Shown here in pieces: positions 1 through 5,550 of a DNA stretch of 21,381 nt. The stretch is from a virus. The DNA lies in IMG/VR virus record IMGVR_UViG_3300044695_004703, positions 1 through 21,381 of that record; one strand, written 5' to 3'. The notes beneath the pieces were generated by a model. That model had not been told where the DNA came from. It saw only the letters and a list, made by a program, of their open reading frames with translations, and made no database searches. Position numbers and translations under genes: made by a program. How positions within the stretch are numbered: the first letter of the stretch is position 1; every line of letters begins with the position of its first letter.

Positions 1-84
1 GGGTATGAGATGGGCCGGAAGTTGAACAATTTCATGCACGACATCAAAAAACCAAACTGGACACTTGATAACATGCCAGAATAA
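1..84 (+). CDS. C-terminal end of an unknown protein (5' partial)
   Basis: An open frame enters from the left edge in frame 1 and stops at TAA 82-84, giving 28 codons including the stop. The visible residues end in NWTLDNMPE and show no motif I recognise. It runs in the same direction as the replication block downstream and is directly followed by the structured-RNA region. Nothing can be said about function; its size and start lie outside the window. It is likely to be coding because it is open to the edge and ends just where the non-coding region starts, but 27 residues are weak evidence. Confidence 0.5.
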   Translation, partial: GYEMGRKLNNFMHDIKKPNWTLDNMPE

Positions 85-94
85 ACGTAAGGTT
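81..94 (+). repeat. 14-bp element shared with 8356-8369
   Basis: ATAAACGTAAGGTT here matches ATTAACGTAAGGTT at 8356-8369 at 13 of 14 positions. Here it spans the stop of the first gene and the presumed 5' end of the large RNA; the other copy spans the stop of the 85-residue gene and carries an AAGG before the next start. It may be chance or a shared regulatory or junction sequence. Confidence 0.3.
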
Positions 95-694
95 ACTCCG
101 TGACCGACACACGCCGAGGTATTAGCGTTACCTAGTGAAGACTGTTCCCTCCAGTCTGGAATGTCGGAGAGGGCACCTTGATCTTTGACAACTGAAAGCA
201 GAATCCAGCGGTAAGCGAAAACGGGGAATTGCGACCCGAAGCCTTGCAAGCGAAGTAGCGAGACGTAGCAAACCTCCCGCTGGATTCTGTTTTCCAAATG
301 ACTCGGCGCAAAGGTCAGCAAGAGACCAAACCGCGACACTAAAATCAGGAAGTAACTAGTTCTTGCCTGTTCAATGAGTGTAGGGAGCTTCTCCGGTGAA
401 AGCCGAATGAGAGGCCCGAGTCGCCATTTTGCCTACCGTGCCTGTGCTGGCCGACTGTGTGCAGGAGCTACAAACTCCGTCGCACAACGCAGAAGCGCGA
501 GAGAGCACAAAACCGAAGATAGGGAGCAATCCCAAGTAGGACTCTCGCGGCGGCAGGCAACCAATTTGAGCGCGTGGCTGATAAAAGCAGCGGTGACTAA
601 ACCGTGTAGATACCTTGAATGGTTAATCATGCAGGCACCAATCCTGCCGCGCTCAAAGCAACCCGTCTGTTCACGCAGGCGGGTTGTTCTTTTT
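88..694 (+). ncRNA. Candidate large ornate non-coding RNA (~600 nt), five domains plus terminator
   Basis: No convincing protein is encoded here, yet the stretch can be tiled by five consecutive closed helices. Domain 1: 88-93/175-180, enclosing 104-109/162-167 and hairpins 117-121/129-133 and 139-144/152-157. Domain 2: an 18-bp helix 194-211/277-294 with a single G-U pair. Domain 3: 299-306/416-423, with 336-340/377-381 and CAGG/CCTG inside. Domain 4: 429-434/555-560, enclosing 496-503/542-549 and a GCAA tetraloop hairpin at 522-533. Domain 5: a perfect 10-bp helix 565-574/648-657. A strong terminator follows at 659-694. A weak promoter (TGGACA 58-63, AATAAA 80-85) would start transcription near 90. 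Size, setting and complexity recall the phage-borne ROOL and GOLLD RNAs, but I cannot assign it to either; it may be new. Strand is set by the terminator and the neighbouring genes. Confidence 0.7.
659..694 (+). terminator. Strong intrinsic terminator ending the large RNA
   Basis: An 11-bp stem (659-669 with 676-686, one T-G pair) with a 6-nt loop TTCACG is followed by TTCTTTTT. This is a textbook Rho-independent terminator on the plus strand. It closes the structured RNA and insulates it from the gene at 737. Confidence 0.9.
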
Positions 695-698
695 CTTA

Positions 699-719
699 TT
701 GACAATATCCGCTTATTGT
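699..719 (+). promoter_or_regulatory. Possible promoter -35 box overlapped by an operator-like inverted repeat
   Basis: TTGACA at 699-704 matches a consensus -35 box and lies just after the terminator and 33 bp before the start codon at 737. A perfect inverted repeat ACAATA-6-TATTGT (702-707/714-719) overlaps it, as an operator would. No good -10 box is present at the expected 16-18 bp spacing (the sequence there is GACTGG), so the promoter part is doubtful. The inverted repeat itself is directly visible. Confidence 0.35.
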
Positions 720-736
720 GAGACTGGTTACTCATA

Positions 737-877
737 ATGAAAAACAAAGCAGCCTCAGAGCTTGGAAAGCTGGCTAAGGGGAAGTCTAAAAACTTCTCTT
801 TAAAAGAGCGTCAAAAACGACGCGCTCGAATGATCGAGTTGAACAAAAAACGTCGCCATGAAAAATCTGCATCTTAA
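737..877 (+). CDS. Small, very basic 46-residue protein
   Basis: ATG 737 to TAA 875-877 encodes 46 residues, very rich in Lys and Arg. The start MKNKAASELGKLAKGKSKNF and the later KERQKRRARM recall short basic bacterial and phage proteins with an ALGRLGG/KGG-type motif of unknown role; nucleic-acid binding is plausible from charge alone. It is the first gene after the terminator at 694 and overlaps the start of the HNH gene by 20 nt, which suggests translational coupling. No strong Shine-Dalgarno is visible before it. There are no Cys residues and no hydrophobic segment. I cannot exclude a chance frame. Confidence 0.5.
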   Translation: MKNKAASELGKLAKGKSKNFSLKERQKRRARMIELNKKRRHEKSAS

Positions 878-1328
878 TTCAACTCTTACGAGTGATGACT
901 GCATGGAGTGGACAAAATACATAGCCCAAAACGGCTATGGTCAGGCATTTTTTAACGGTCGAGTGATGCCAGCACATAGGGCTGTTTACCAAGACTTTTT
1001 TCAAGTGGCCTTAACAAAGGAACAACACGTTTGCCATAAATGCGACAATCGCAAATGTGTAAATCCTGAGCATTTATTTGTTGGCTCACAAAAAGACAAC
1101 ATGCAAGATTGCCTTAGAAAAGGAAGGCACGCCAGCATGACGAAGCCAAACTGCTACGCAAGAGGCAGTAGATGCGGTAGGAGCAAGTTGACCGACGAAC
1201 AAGTTTCAGAAATCAGGAAGATGTTAGAGAGTGGAAAAACATGCTCTCACATTGCTCAGTTTTTCCCGATCACCCGATCCGGGATTAGTAAGATAAAGAA
1301 CAACAAAGCGCGAAAGATATATGTCTAA
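858..1328 (+). CDS. HNH homing endonuclease (HNH_3 type) with C-terminal helix-turn-helix
   Basis: This 156-residue protein matches the free-standing phage HNH_3 endonucleases. His40 in PAHRAVY, then VCHKCDNRKCVNPEHL (about 58-73) and QKDNMQDCLRKGR (78-90) supply the usual HNH and metal or zinc residues (His60, Cys62, Cys67, Asn69, His72, Asn81). Residues 110-148 (KLTDEQVSEIRKML followed by SGISKI) form a helix-turn-helix like those that follow HNH cores and help site recognition. Such enzymes cut DNA at a site in a related genome and spread by repair. The gene overlaps the basic gene upstream by 20 nt and the recombinase gene downstream by 8 nt, so it is embedded in the operon rather than carried in an intron. 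No clear ribosome binding site is seen; translation probably depends on coupling. Confidence 0.9.
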   Translation: MKNLHLNSTLTSDDCMEWTKYIAQNGYGQAFFNGRVMPAHRAVYQDFFQVALTKEQHVCHKCDNRKCVNPEHLFVGSQKDNMQDCLRKGRHASMTKPNCYARGSRCGRSKLTDEQVSEIRKMLESGKTCSHIAQFFPITRSGISKIKNNKARKIYV

Positions 1329-2217
1329 ACTCAAAGCAAAAGACCCATCCGAATCCACTCCAGCACGCCCCAAAATCGCCATCTACGGTAGTTACGGGGT
1401 TTCTAAAACATGGGGGGCACTCAGCTTCCCTAACGTCTATTTTATCGACTCCGAGGGCGGTTCAAAAGAAAAAGAATACATCGCCCGACTCAAGCAATCT
1501 GGAGGTGTTTACATGGGGCCGGAAGACGGCTCATCCAACATGGACAACCTCATCGAGGAAGTGAAGACTCTCGCAACTGAGAAGCACAACTACAAAACGT
1601 TGGTTATCGACTCCATCACCAAGCCCTTCAACAATGAAATCACCAAGGAGGCTGAACGCCTTGGAGACAAAAATGGATTCGGGGCTGACAAGCGCCCAGC
1701 GGTTCAGAAAATGAAACGCCTCATGATGTGGCTCGACCGTCTGGATATGAACGTCATTCTCATCGCTCATGAGAAGCCCAAGTGGGCAAACGGAGAGCAG
1801 GCTGGCTATGAGGCGGATATGTATGACAAGGTGAATTACGACCTGCATCTTGTTCTGCGAATTACCAAACAAGGCACCCGTCGCGTTGCTCGCGTGGACA
1901 AGACTCGCATTCGCGCATTCCCTGATGGCGACTCATTCGACTGGACTACCAGCAACTCCATCGCCGAAACAACCGCTCGCGACGAGTTCATCAAACGTCT
2001 CGGTGATGGCATCATGAACGAATCGCAAGCAATCGTTCTCGCCACTCCTGAGCAAGTGAGTGAAATCGAACGCCTGCTCAAAGTCGTGAACGTTGATCCT
2101 GCCGACATCGAGAAGTGGAAGGCTAAGGCTAATGCCGAAAGTTTCTCCGACTTCACGGAGGAGCAGGCCGGTAAGATCATCAAAGCCCTCCTCGCCAAAA
2201 TCACCCCCACCAAGTAA
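1321..2217 (+). CDS. RecA-fold phage ATPase, AAA_24 / Sak4-like recombinase
   Basis: The 298-residue product looks like the AAA_24 phage nucleotide-binding family, which includes Sak4-type single-strand annealing or strand-exchange proteins. A Walker A-like loop GSYGVSKT is at 23-30, DSEGG at about 43-47, a Walker B strand ending in Asp97 (TLVIDSITK), and VILIAHE at 145-151, the usual sensor-like strand. The C-terminal third (about 225-298) is helical and unrecognised. The Walker A is unusual: the Gly that normally precedes Lys is Ser28. The next gene is an SSB-like DUF669 protein and a RuvC-like resolvase is nearby, so I infer a role in phage recombination or replication repair. The start at 1321 overlaps the HNH stop (ATGTCTAA). 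Confidence 0.8.
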   Translation: MSKLKAKDPSESTPARPKIAIYGSYGVSKTWGALSFPNVYFIDSEGGSKEKEYIARLKQSGGVYMGPEDGSSNMDNLIEEVKTLATEKHNYKTLVIDSITKPFNNEITKEAERLGDKNGFGADKRPAVQKMKRLMMWLDRLDMNVILIAHEKPKWANGEQAGYEADMYDKVNYDLHLVLRITKQGTRRVARVDKTRIRAFPDGDSFDWTTSNSIAETTARDEFIKRLGDGIMNESQAIVLATPEQVSEIERLLKVVNVDPADIEKWKAKANAESFSDFTEEQAGKIIKALLAKITPTK

Positions 2218-2231
2218 ACCAAACACAAGCC

Positions 2232-2696
2232 ATGCGCTTCACACCCAAAACACCAGAAGAACTCGAATTTGAAAACCTCCTTCCCAAGGGGGAATACGAC
2301 TTCGAGGTCGTTAAAGCCGAAGATGCCGTTTCCAAAAAAAGCGGTAAGGAAATGATTAAAGTCAACCTGAAGGTCTTTCACGGCGAGGGCTTCCAGTTTG
2401 TCACCGACTACCTGATGGAGGCGATGGCATTCAAGCTGCGCCATTTCTTCGAGACTGTCGGCATGATTAACGCTTACGAGGCTGGCGCTATTGAGGCCGC
2501 AGACCTCGTTGGATGCGCTGGCAAGGTCAAGATCGACATTGAGCCTGCATCTGGCGACTATGCCGCCAAGAACGTCGTGAAGGACTACGGCTCTAAGGCT
2601 GCCAAGAAGGCAGAGAAAGACGCCGCCAAGCCATCCTTCATCAAGCAGGCGGAACAAGAAGACGAGGACGATGGCAGCTCTCCCATCCCGTTTTAG
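2232..2696 (+). CDS. DUF669-like single-stranded-DNA-binding protein with SSB-type acidic tail
   Basis: A 154-residue protein with the DUF669 pattern: N-terminal LPKGEYDFEVVKAED, then KKSGKEMIKVNLKVF, and a central FKLRHFFETVGM segment. Members of this family commonly lie beside phage recombinases and are thought to act as SSB-like proteins. The C-terminus supports this: a Lys/Ala-rich linker leads into an acidic run (about 143-149) that ends PIPF, much like the DDDIPF tip by which bacterial SSB recruits partners. It lies 14 bp after the Sak4-like gene, so the two probably work together, the recombinase acting on ssDNA coated by this protein. No distinct ribosome binding site is visible. Confidence 0.8.
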   Translation: MRFTPKTPEELEFENLLPKGEYDFEVVKAEDAVSKKSGKEMIKVNLKVFHGEGFQFVTDYLMEAMAFKLRHFFETVGMINAYEAGAIEAADLVGCAGKVKIDIEPASGDYAAKNVVKDYGSKAAKKAEKDAAKPSFIKQAEQEDEDDGSSPIPF

Positions 2697-2757
2697 ACCA
2701 TCAACAACCGAGGGGCGCGACTCGACAACGCGCACAACTCAGCTTACAGTTGCTTAT

Positions 2758-3114
2758 ATGACCTCCGATCAAATCGACACCATCAATACAATCGCATCCG
2801 ACGCCTACGAGAACGCTGCTATCAAAGGCTTTCACGACGGCGATATGGACAAGTCTGACGTGGAACTTATGGCTGCATGGACAGCCAACCTCCACGGCGA
2901 AATCTCCGAGCTTTGGGAGGCTGCACGCAAAGGCATGCTCAACATGCCATGTGACAAAGACATCCCGCTCACCTGCGCAGAGGAAGAGTTCGCTGACATC
3001 GTTATCCGCGCCTTCGACTCCGCTCGCGCATTCGACATCGACCTTGGACGCGCCATTCACATGAAAATGCAATACAACGCCAGCCGTCCGCACATGCACG
3101 GTAAACTCGCCTGA
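2758..3114 (+). CDS. MazG-like nucleotide pyrophosphohydrolase
   Basis: A 118-residue all-alpha protein with the MazG/all-alpha NTP-pyrophosphatase signature: HGEISELWEAARKG (Glu48, Glu51) and EEEFADIVIRAFD (Glu76/Glu77, Asp80) give the acidic residues that bind Mg2+ and nucleotide, followed by a final helix with Lys and Tyr. Phage members hydrolyse (d)NTPs or (p)ppGpp-like nucleotides; which one applies here is not visible. An in-frame ATG at 2671 would add 29 residues overlapping the SSB-like gene, but those extra residues are low-complexity and unlike the family, so I start at 2758. Its place among replication genes fits nucleotide-pool control. Confidence 0.75.
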   Translation: MTSDQIDTINTIASDAYENAAIKGFHDGDMDKSDVELMAAWTANLHGEISELWEAARKGMLNMPCDKDIPLTCAEEEFADIVIRAFDSARAFDIDLGRAIHMKMQYNASRPHMHGKLA

Positions 3115-3116
3115 AT

Positions 3117-3299
3117 ATGCCCATCTCCGAACTAATCACCCAACTCGAAGCCATCAAAGCCACGCAAGGCGACGTTCCCGTAGAGGTCAAAATCCAGTTC
3201 CTCGGCTCGCATGCCTGTGGCGCTGTGATCGACCTCAAGTATCGCTCGACCGGCATTGGTAAGCCCTTTGTTCAAATCATCGCACAGGAGAAAGCATGA
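3117..3299 (+). CDS. Small 60-residue phage protein of unknown function
   Basis: It starts 2 bp after the MazG-like stop and overlaps the next start by 4 nt (ATGA at 3296), so it is firmly within the operon. The sequence MPISELITQLEAIKATQGD followed by VPVEV resembles a common short phage protein layout of an amphipathic helix and then beta strands, but no function is known to me. It has two Cys-free termini, one Cys in the middle and no membrane segment. Confidence 0.7.
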   Translation: MPISELITQLEAIKATQGDVPVEVKIQFLGSHACGAVIDLKYRSTGIGKPFVQIIAQEKA

Positions 3300-3742
3300 A
3301 ACTAACCATCGGTATAGACCCCGGCGCATCGGGAGGCATCGCATTCATTCCCGACAACAATCCGGCAAAGGCTTGGGCTGTAAAAATGCCTGAGACATTG
3401 GCTGATTTGTGGCATGAACTAGACTCTTTGGAATGGGCGCACAACCTTAACAATATGCACTGCTGCCTCGAAAAGGTCCACAGCATGCCCGGTCAAGGCG
3501 TGGCTTCCTCTTTCAAGTTCGGACAAGGCTTCGGCCATCTCGAAATGGCTCTCACCGCCGCCAAGATTCCATTCACCTACGTCACCCCTCAGAAGTGGCA
3601 GAAGGAGCTTGGGTGCCTCACTGGTGGCAACAAGAATGTAAGCAAGAGTCGCGCCCAGCAGCTTTTCCCGCACATCAAATGCACGCACGCCATCTCAGAT
3701 GCTTTGCTGATCGCTGAATACTGCCGTAGAACCATCAAATGA
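3296..3742 (+). CDS. RuvC-like Holliday junction resolvase (RNase H fold)
   Basis: The 148-residue product shows the RuvC-type RNase H fold of phage crossover-junction nucleases. Strand one is LTIGIDPGASGG with catalytic Asp8; strand four is CCLEKVH with Glu59; the final helix is HAISDALLIAEYC with His131 and Asp135, the last catalytic position. SSFKFGQGFGHLE and VTPQKWQKELG are typical of this phage subfamily. It would resolve branched DNA from recombination or replication before packaging. A ribosome binding site (AGGAG) lies about 6 bases upstream of ATG 3296. It follows the Sak4-like recombinase and SSB-like genes and completes a recombination set. Confidence 0.9.
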   Translation: MKLTIGIDPGASGGIAFIPDNNPAKAWAVKMPETLADLWHELDSLEWAHNLNNMHCCLEKVHSMPGQGVASSFKFGQGFGHLEMALTAAKIPFTYVTPQKWQKELGCLTGGNKNVSKSRAQQLFPHIKCTHAISDALLIAEYCRRTIK

Positions 3743-3743
3743 C

Positions 3744-3983
3744 ATGCCCAACACCAAAGCCTCGCCAGCCCATCGCCTAGCGCATCGTCTCGCCTCTACG
3801 CTGTCAGTAACCCGCGTGGACAAGGAGGAGGTGACGAAAATCCTTATCGACCTGCTGGCCCATCAAATCTCAAGCTATCACCCGATCCACCGCATCGCTA
3901 TTTGGGACGCCGCCGTTGACGAACTGGATGACATGGTGGAGGTTTTCTCGAACGAAGGAGATAAACAATATGAACGAAACTGA
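3744..3983 (+). CDS. Small protein of unknown function (79 aa)
   Basis: It begins one base after the resolvase stop and ends within the next gene, whose start at 3970 overlaps it by 14 nt. The N-terminus is basic (AHRLAHRLASTLSVTR) and the C-terminal half is helical and acidic (DAAVDELDDMVEVF). I see no motif, Cys pair or membrane segment. Position and coupling support it as a real gene; function unknown. Confidence 0.6.
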   Translation: MPNTKASPAHRLAHRLASTLSVTRVDKEEVTKILIDLLAHQISSYHPIHRIAIWDAAVDELDDMVEVFSNEGDKQYERN

Positions 3984-4251
3984 AATACCTACACCGAGGA
4001 CAGATGGAATCATGAAGTATTGCTTTGGCGATGATATTGAATACATCAAAGTTGACTTCGCCCGCCAACTCGAACGCGAGAACGCGGCGATGCGGGAGGT
4101 GATTAAAGCTGCGTATGAGGCTTTGGAAGAATCCGCCGCCAAACTAGCTGGCTGGCACGGTCTTTATGAAACCCAAATTGGTTCTGATGATTATGCCGCA
4201 GTATTGAACGCTGAATTTATCATCGCCAAACTCAAACCCTACCTCCCATGA
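3970..4251 (+). CDS. Small phage protein with TPRTD start motif and coiled coil (93 aa)
   Basis: The chosen ATG 3970 has a strong Shine-Dalgarno (AAGGAGAT, 3954-3961) about 8 bases upstream; the longer frame from 3916 has none and adds an odd Trp-rich stretch, so I reject it. The N-terminal TPRTDGI and the following DFARQLERENAAMREV are a layout seen often in small phage accessory proteins: a short TPRTD motif, then a short coiled coil. No function is established for these. The stop overlaps the next start (ATGA at 4248). Confidence 0.75.
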   Translation: MNETEIPTPRTDGIMKYCFGDDIEYIKVDFARQLERENAAMREVIKAAYEALEESAAKLAGWHGLYETQIGSDDYAAVLNAEFIIAKLKPYLP

Positions 4252-4406
4252 ACGAACCACCCCAAACGCCTCCAAAACCCTTACTTGAATCCACCAACAA
4301 ATACGTCGCGGTCGGCGTTGGCTGCTACGCCGTGTTTGTCAGCCTGATTTTTCTGGTCGGCCTTATCGCGTGCATGCTTTATGTGCTTAGTTTGATTGCT
4401 GGGTAG
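4248..4406 (+). CDS. 52-residue single-pass membrane protein
   Basis: ATG 4248 overlaps the previous stop as ATGA and the frame runs to TAG 4404-4406. The product has a Pro-rich polar N-terminus (MNEPPQTPPKPLLES) and a hydrophobic stretch from about residue 19 to the end (for example VFVSLIFLVGLIACMLYVL), long enough for one membrane helix. The preceding GVGVG-like small residues could pack against a partner. It could be a small inner-membrane protein, such as a holin-like or superinfection-exclusion protein, but nothing shows this. The coupled start and clean hydrophobic profile make it likely to be a real gene. Confidence 0.65.
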   Translation: MNEPPQTPPKPLLESTNKYVAVGVGCYAVFVSLIFLVGLIACMLYVLSLIAG

Positions 4407-4430
4407 TCATGACCAACGAGGCTCAATATC

Positions 4431-5027
4431 ATGCCCTACATTCTTTCCGACGCTCCATCCATCGTCCGTTGCCTCGTCCGCAAGGAGTTCACGCAGAATC
4501 ACACCAGCGGGAAGGGCAGATACCTGAAAGCCCACATCCTCGGCATCCGCTGTCAGGAAGCAGCGAGCCTGCAATTCCAAGTCCGGTTCGACGATCCTGA
4601 GTGCGCAGGTGCCATGTTTTGCCTGCCGATCCAAGCCTTGTGCTGGAAACCATGTGAGCTGCCAGACGTGGAACTGATTCAGCCGTGGGACACTTTCTCA
4701 TCGACCTTTACCGTGCATGAGTTTGGCCTGTGGAAACGCGGCAATGCTCAACTGTTGAACGTGCGTGGCATTGAAGGATACCCGGCAAGGCTGGCTTCTC
4801 GCTACTTGTTCACGATTGATTTCGAGGGGAATGCCCTAGCAAACGATTTTGAACAGCATAAACAGCTCCACGTCCTTCAGGTTGAGCATGGATGGTTTGC
4901 CGCAGTGCCGAACAACCGCGTTTTGAGCGTGGATGCCGCGTTTGCCAAGTCATGCGAAGAACTGCCCCGCTTCGAGTCCCTTGAGCACCTCTACACGGCT
5001 GAATGCCAGATTGGCGAGCCTGAGTGA
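4431..5027 (+). CDS. Hypothetical protein, 198 aa
   Basis: The frame encodes a globular-looking protein with many aromatic residues and eight Cys scattered without a clear zinc pattern (for example FCLPIQALCWKPCELPDVELI and TIDFEGNALANDFEQH). I do not recognise a family. GAGG at 4418-4421, nine bases before ATG 4431, is a plausible ribosome binding site. It is the last gene before the promoter at 5029, whose -35 box starts right after the stop, so it probably ends the first plus-strand transcription unit. No terminator is visible at its end. Confidence 0.65.
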   Translation: MPYILSDAPSIVRCLVRKEFTQNHTSGKGRYLKAHILGIRCQEAASLQFQVRFDDPECAGAMFCLPIQALCWKPCELPDVELIQPWDTFSSTFTVHEFGLWKRGNAQLLNVRGIEGYPARLASRYLFTIDFEGNALANDFEQHKQLHVLQVEHGWFAAVPNNRVLSVDAAFAKSCEELPRFESLEHLYTAECQIGEPE

Positions 5028-5028
5028 T

Positions 5029-5056
5029 TTGACAGCGTTTTGCGCTGTGGTATAGA
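5029..5056 (+). promoter_or_regulatory. Strong sigma70-type promoter before the replication operon
   Basis: TTGACA (5029-5034, perfect -35), a 16-bp spacer, then TATAGA (5051-5056) preceded by TGG, which gives an extended -10. Transcription would start near 5062-5064. It lies in the only gap between genes in this area and directly before a structured leader, the HNH gene, the replication initiator and the primase-helicase. No other comparable promoter was noticed on the plus strand. Confidence 0.75.
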
Positions 5057-5062
5057 CGAGGA

Positions 5063-5181
5063 AAGCCGCGTGGAAACGGCTCAACGAGCAATGAAAACCC
5101 TAAAGATTAAATCCTGCCCACCTGTCAAGGACGCCGCGCTCGTCGGTTTTCCACCCTTGGCTGTGTGGGCAGGGCCTTTTT
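5063..5181 (+). ncRNA. Structured leader or small RNA (~119 nt) with terminator/antiterminator pairing
   Basis: The RNA from the 5029 promoter would begin with a hairpin (5064-5068/5077-5081) and end in a terminator helix (5113-5121/5165-5173) that contains an inner stem 5126-5130/5155-5159. Two upstream segments match parts of the terminator loop perfectly: ACGAGC 5084-5089 with GCTCGT 5138-5143, and GAAAACC 5093-5099 with GGTTTTC 5145-5151. Both cross the terminator helix, so they either form a pseudoknot or compete with it as antiterminators. It could be an independent small RNA or an attenuating leader for the replication operon, whose first ATG is only 6 bp past the T-tract. I recognise no known riboswitch family. 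Confidence 0.6.
5113..5181 (+). terminator. Intrinsic terminator with a large loop, just before the HNH gene
   Basis: A perfect 9-bp GC-rich stem CCTGCCCAC/GTGGGCAGG (5113-5121/5165-5173), then GCC and TTTTT at 5177-5181. The 43-nt loop holds further pairing. It lies between a strong promoter and the operon that the promoter would serve, so it is probably conditional. Confidence 0.65.
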
Positions 5182-5187
5182 AGAGTT

Positions 5188-5550
5188 ATGAACAAATGGT
5201 ATGCGAACTTACTGTTAGATAACCGCTGGCTGGCGAAGCGTCGAGAACAGCTATCTATTGACGGCAACAAGTGCCTTTCATGTGGAAGGCGCTATCCAGA
5301 AGTAACCCTGTGCGTCCATCACACCGGGTATGTTCCGGGATGGTTGCCGTGGGATTACCCGTCGTGTTTACTCCAGACCCTATGCCTCGATTGTCACAAT
5401 AGGCAGCACGAAGGCAAGAGGCCGATTTACGCAATCTGTCACCTTTGCAAGACCCTCAAACCAGAAGAAGAAATCAACGGTAGAGACGAAAAGCACGAAT
5501 GGATTTGCGAAACCTGCATACGAAAAGAAAACAAGGAGGACCAACCGTGA
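5188..5550 (+). CDS. Small HNH nuclease with two zinc-binding sites (120 aa)
   Basis: The core CLSCGRRYPEVTLCVHHTGYV and TLCLDCHNRQH gives Cys29-x2-Cys32, His44-His45 and Cys66-x2-Cys69-His70, the layout of zinc-stabilised HNH nucleases. A second Cys-x2-Cys pair set (Cys84/87 and Cys107/110) forms an extra zinc ribbon at the C-terminus. The N-terminal KWYANLLLDNRWLAKRRE helix is common in this phage group. It may be a homing endonuclease or a DNA-processing nuclease of the replication module. Its stop overlaps the GTG start of the replication initiator, so the two are translationally coupled. The start is 6 bp after the terminator T-tract, hence expression depends on readthrough. Confidence 0.8.
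   Translation: MNKWYANLLLDNRWLAKRREQLSIDGNKCLSCGRRYPEVTLCVHHTGYVPGWLPWDYPSCLLQTLCLDCHNRQHEGKRPIYAICHLCKTLKPEEEINGRDEKHEWICETCIRKENKEDQP

Noticed and set aside
385-417. Resemblance to group II intron domain V (starts GAGC, has a GAAA tetraloop, 33 nt)
   Set aside because: The lower stem has an A-C mismatch, the bulge is 3 nt instead of 2, there is no matching domain VI, GTGYG 5' end or reverse transcriptase, and the 3' end conflicts with the better helix 299-306/416-423.
88-736. Group I intron associated with the nearby HNH gene
   Set aside because: The flanking gene ends with its own stop codon, I could not find matching P7/P3 core sequences, and an intrinsic terminator closes the region.
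88-736. tRNA or tmRNA genes
   Set aside because: No T-arm (GTTCRA with matching 5-bp stem), no acceptor pairing and no CCA end could be found.
374-747. Open frames on both strands within the large-RNA region (374-721 plus, 433-747 minus)
   Set aside because: They have no recognisable domains or ribosome binding sites, cross the strong terminator and overlap the dense RNA helices; length is compatible with chance.
2671-2757. Longer start of the MazG-like gene
   Set aside because: It would overlap the SSB-like gene and add 29 low-complexity residues not typical of the family.
3916-3969. ATG 3916 as start of the TPRTD-motif gene
   Set aside because: The added residues are out of keeping with the family, and ATG 3970 has a strong Shine-Dalgarno.
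4409-4600. 63-residue plus-strand frame overlapping the 198-residue gene
   Set aside because: Low-complexity Pro/His/Ser composition typical of a shifted frame; the 4431-5027 frame is longer and protein-like.
5499-5546. ATG 5499 as start of the replication initiator
   Set aside because: It lies inside the HNH gene without a ribosome binding site, while GTG 5547 has AAGGAGG at 7 bp and the typical family N-terminus.
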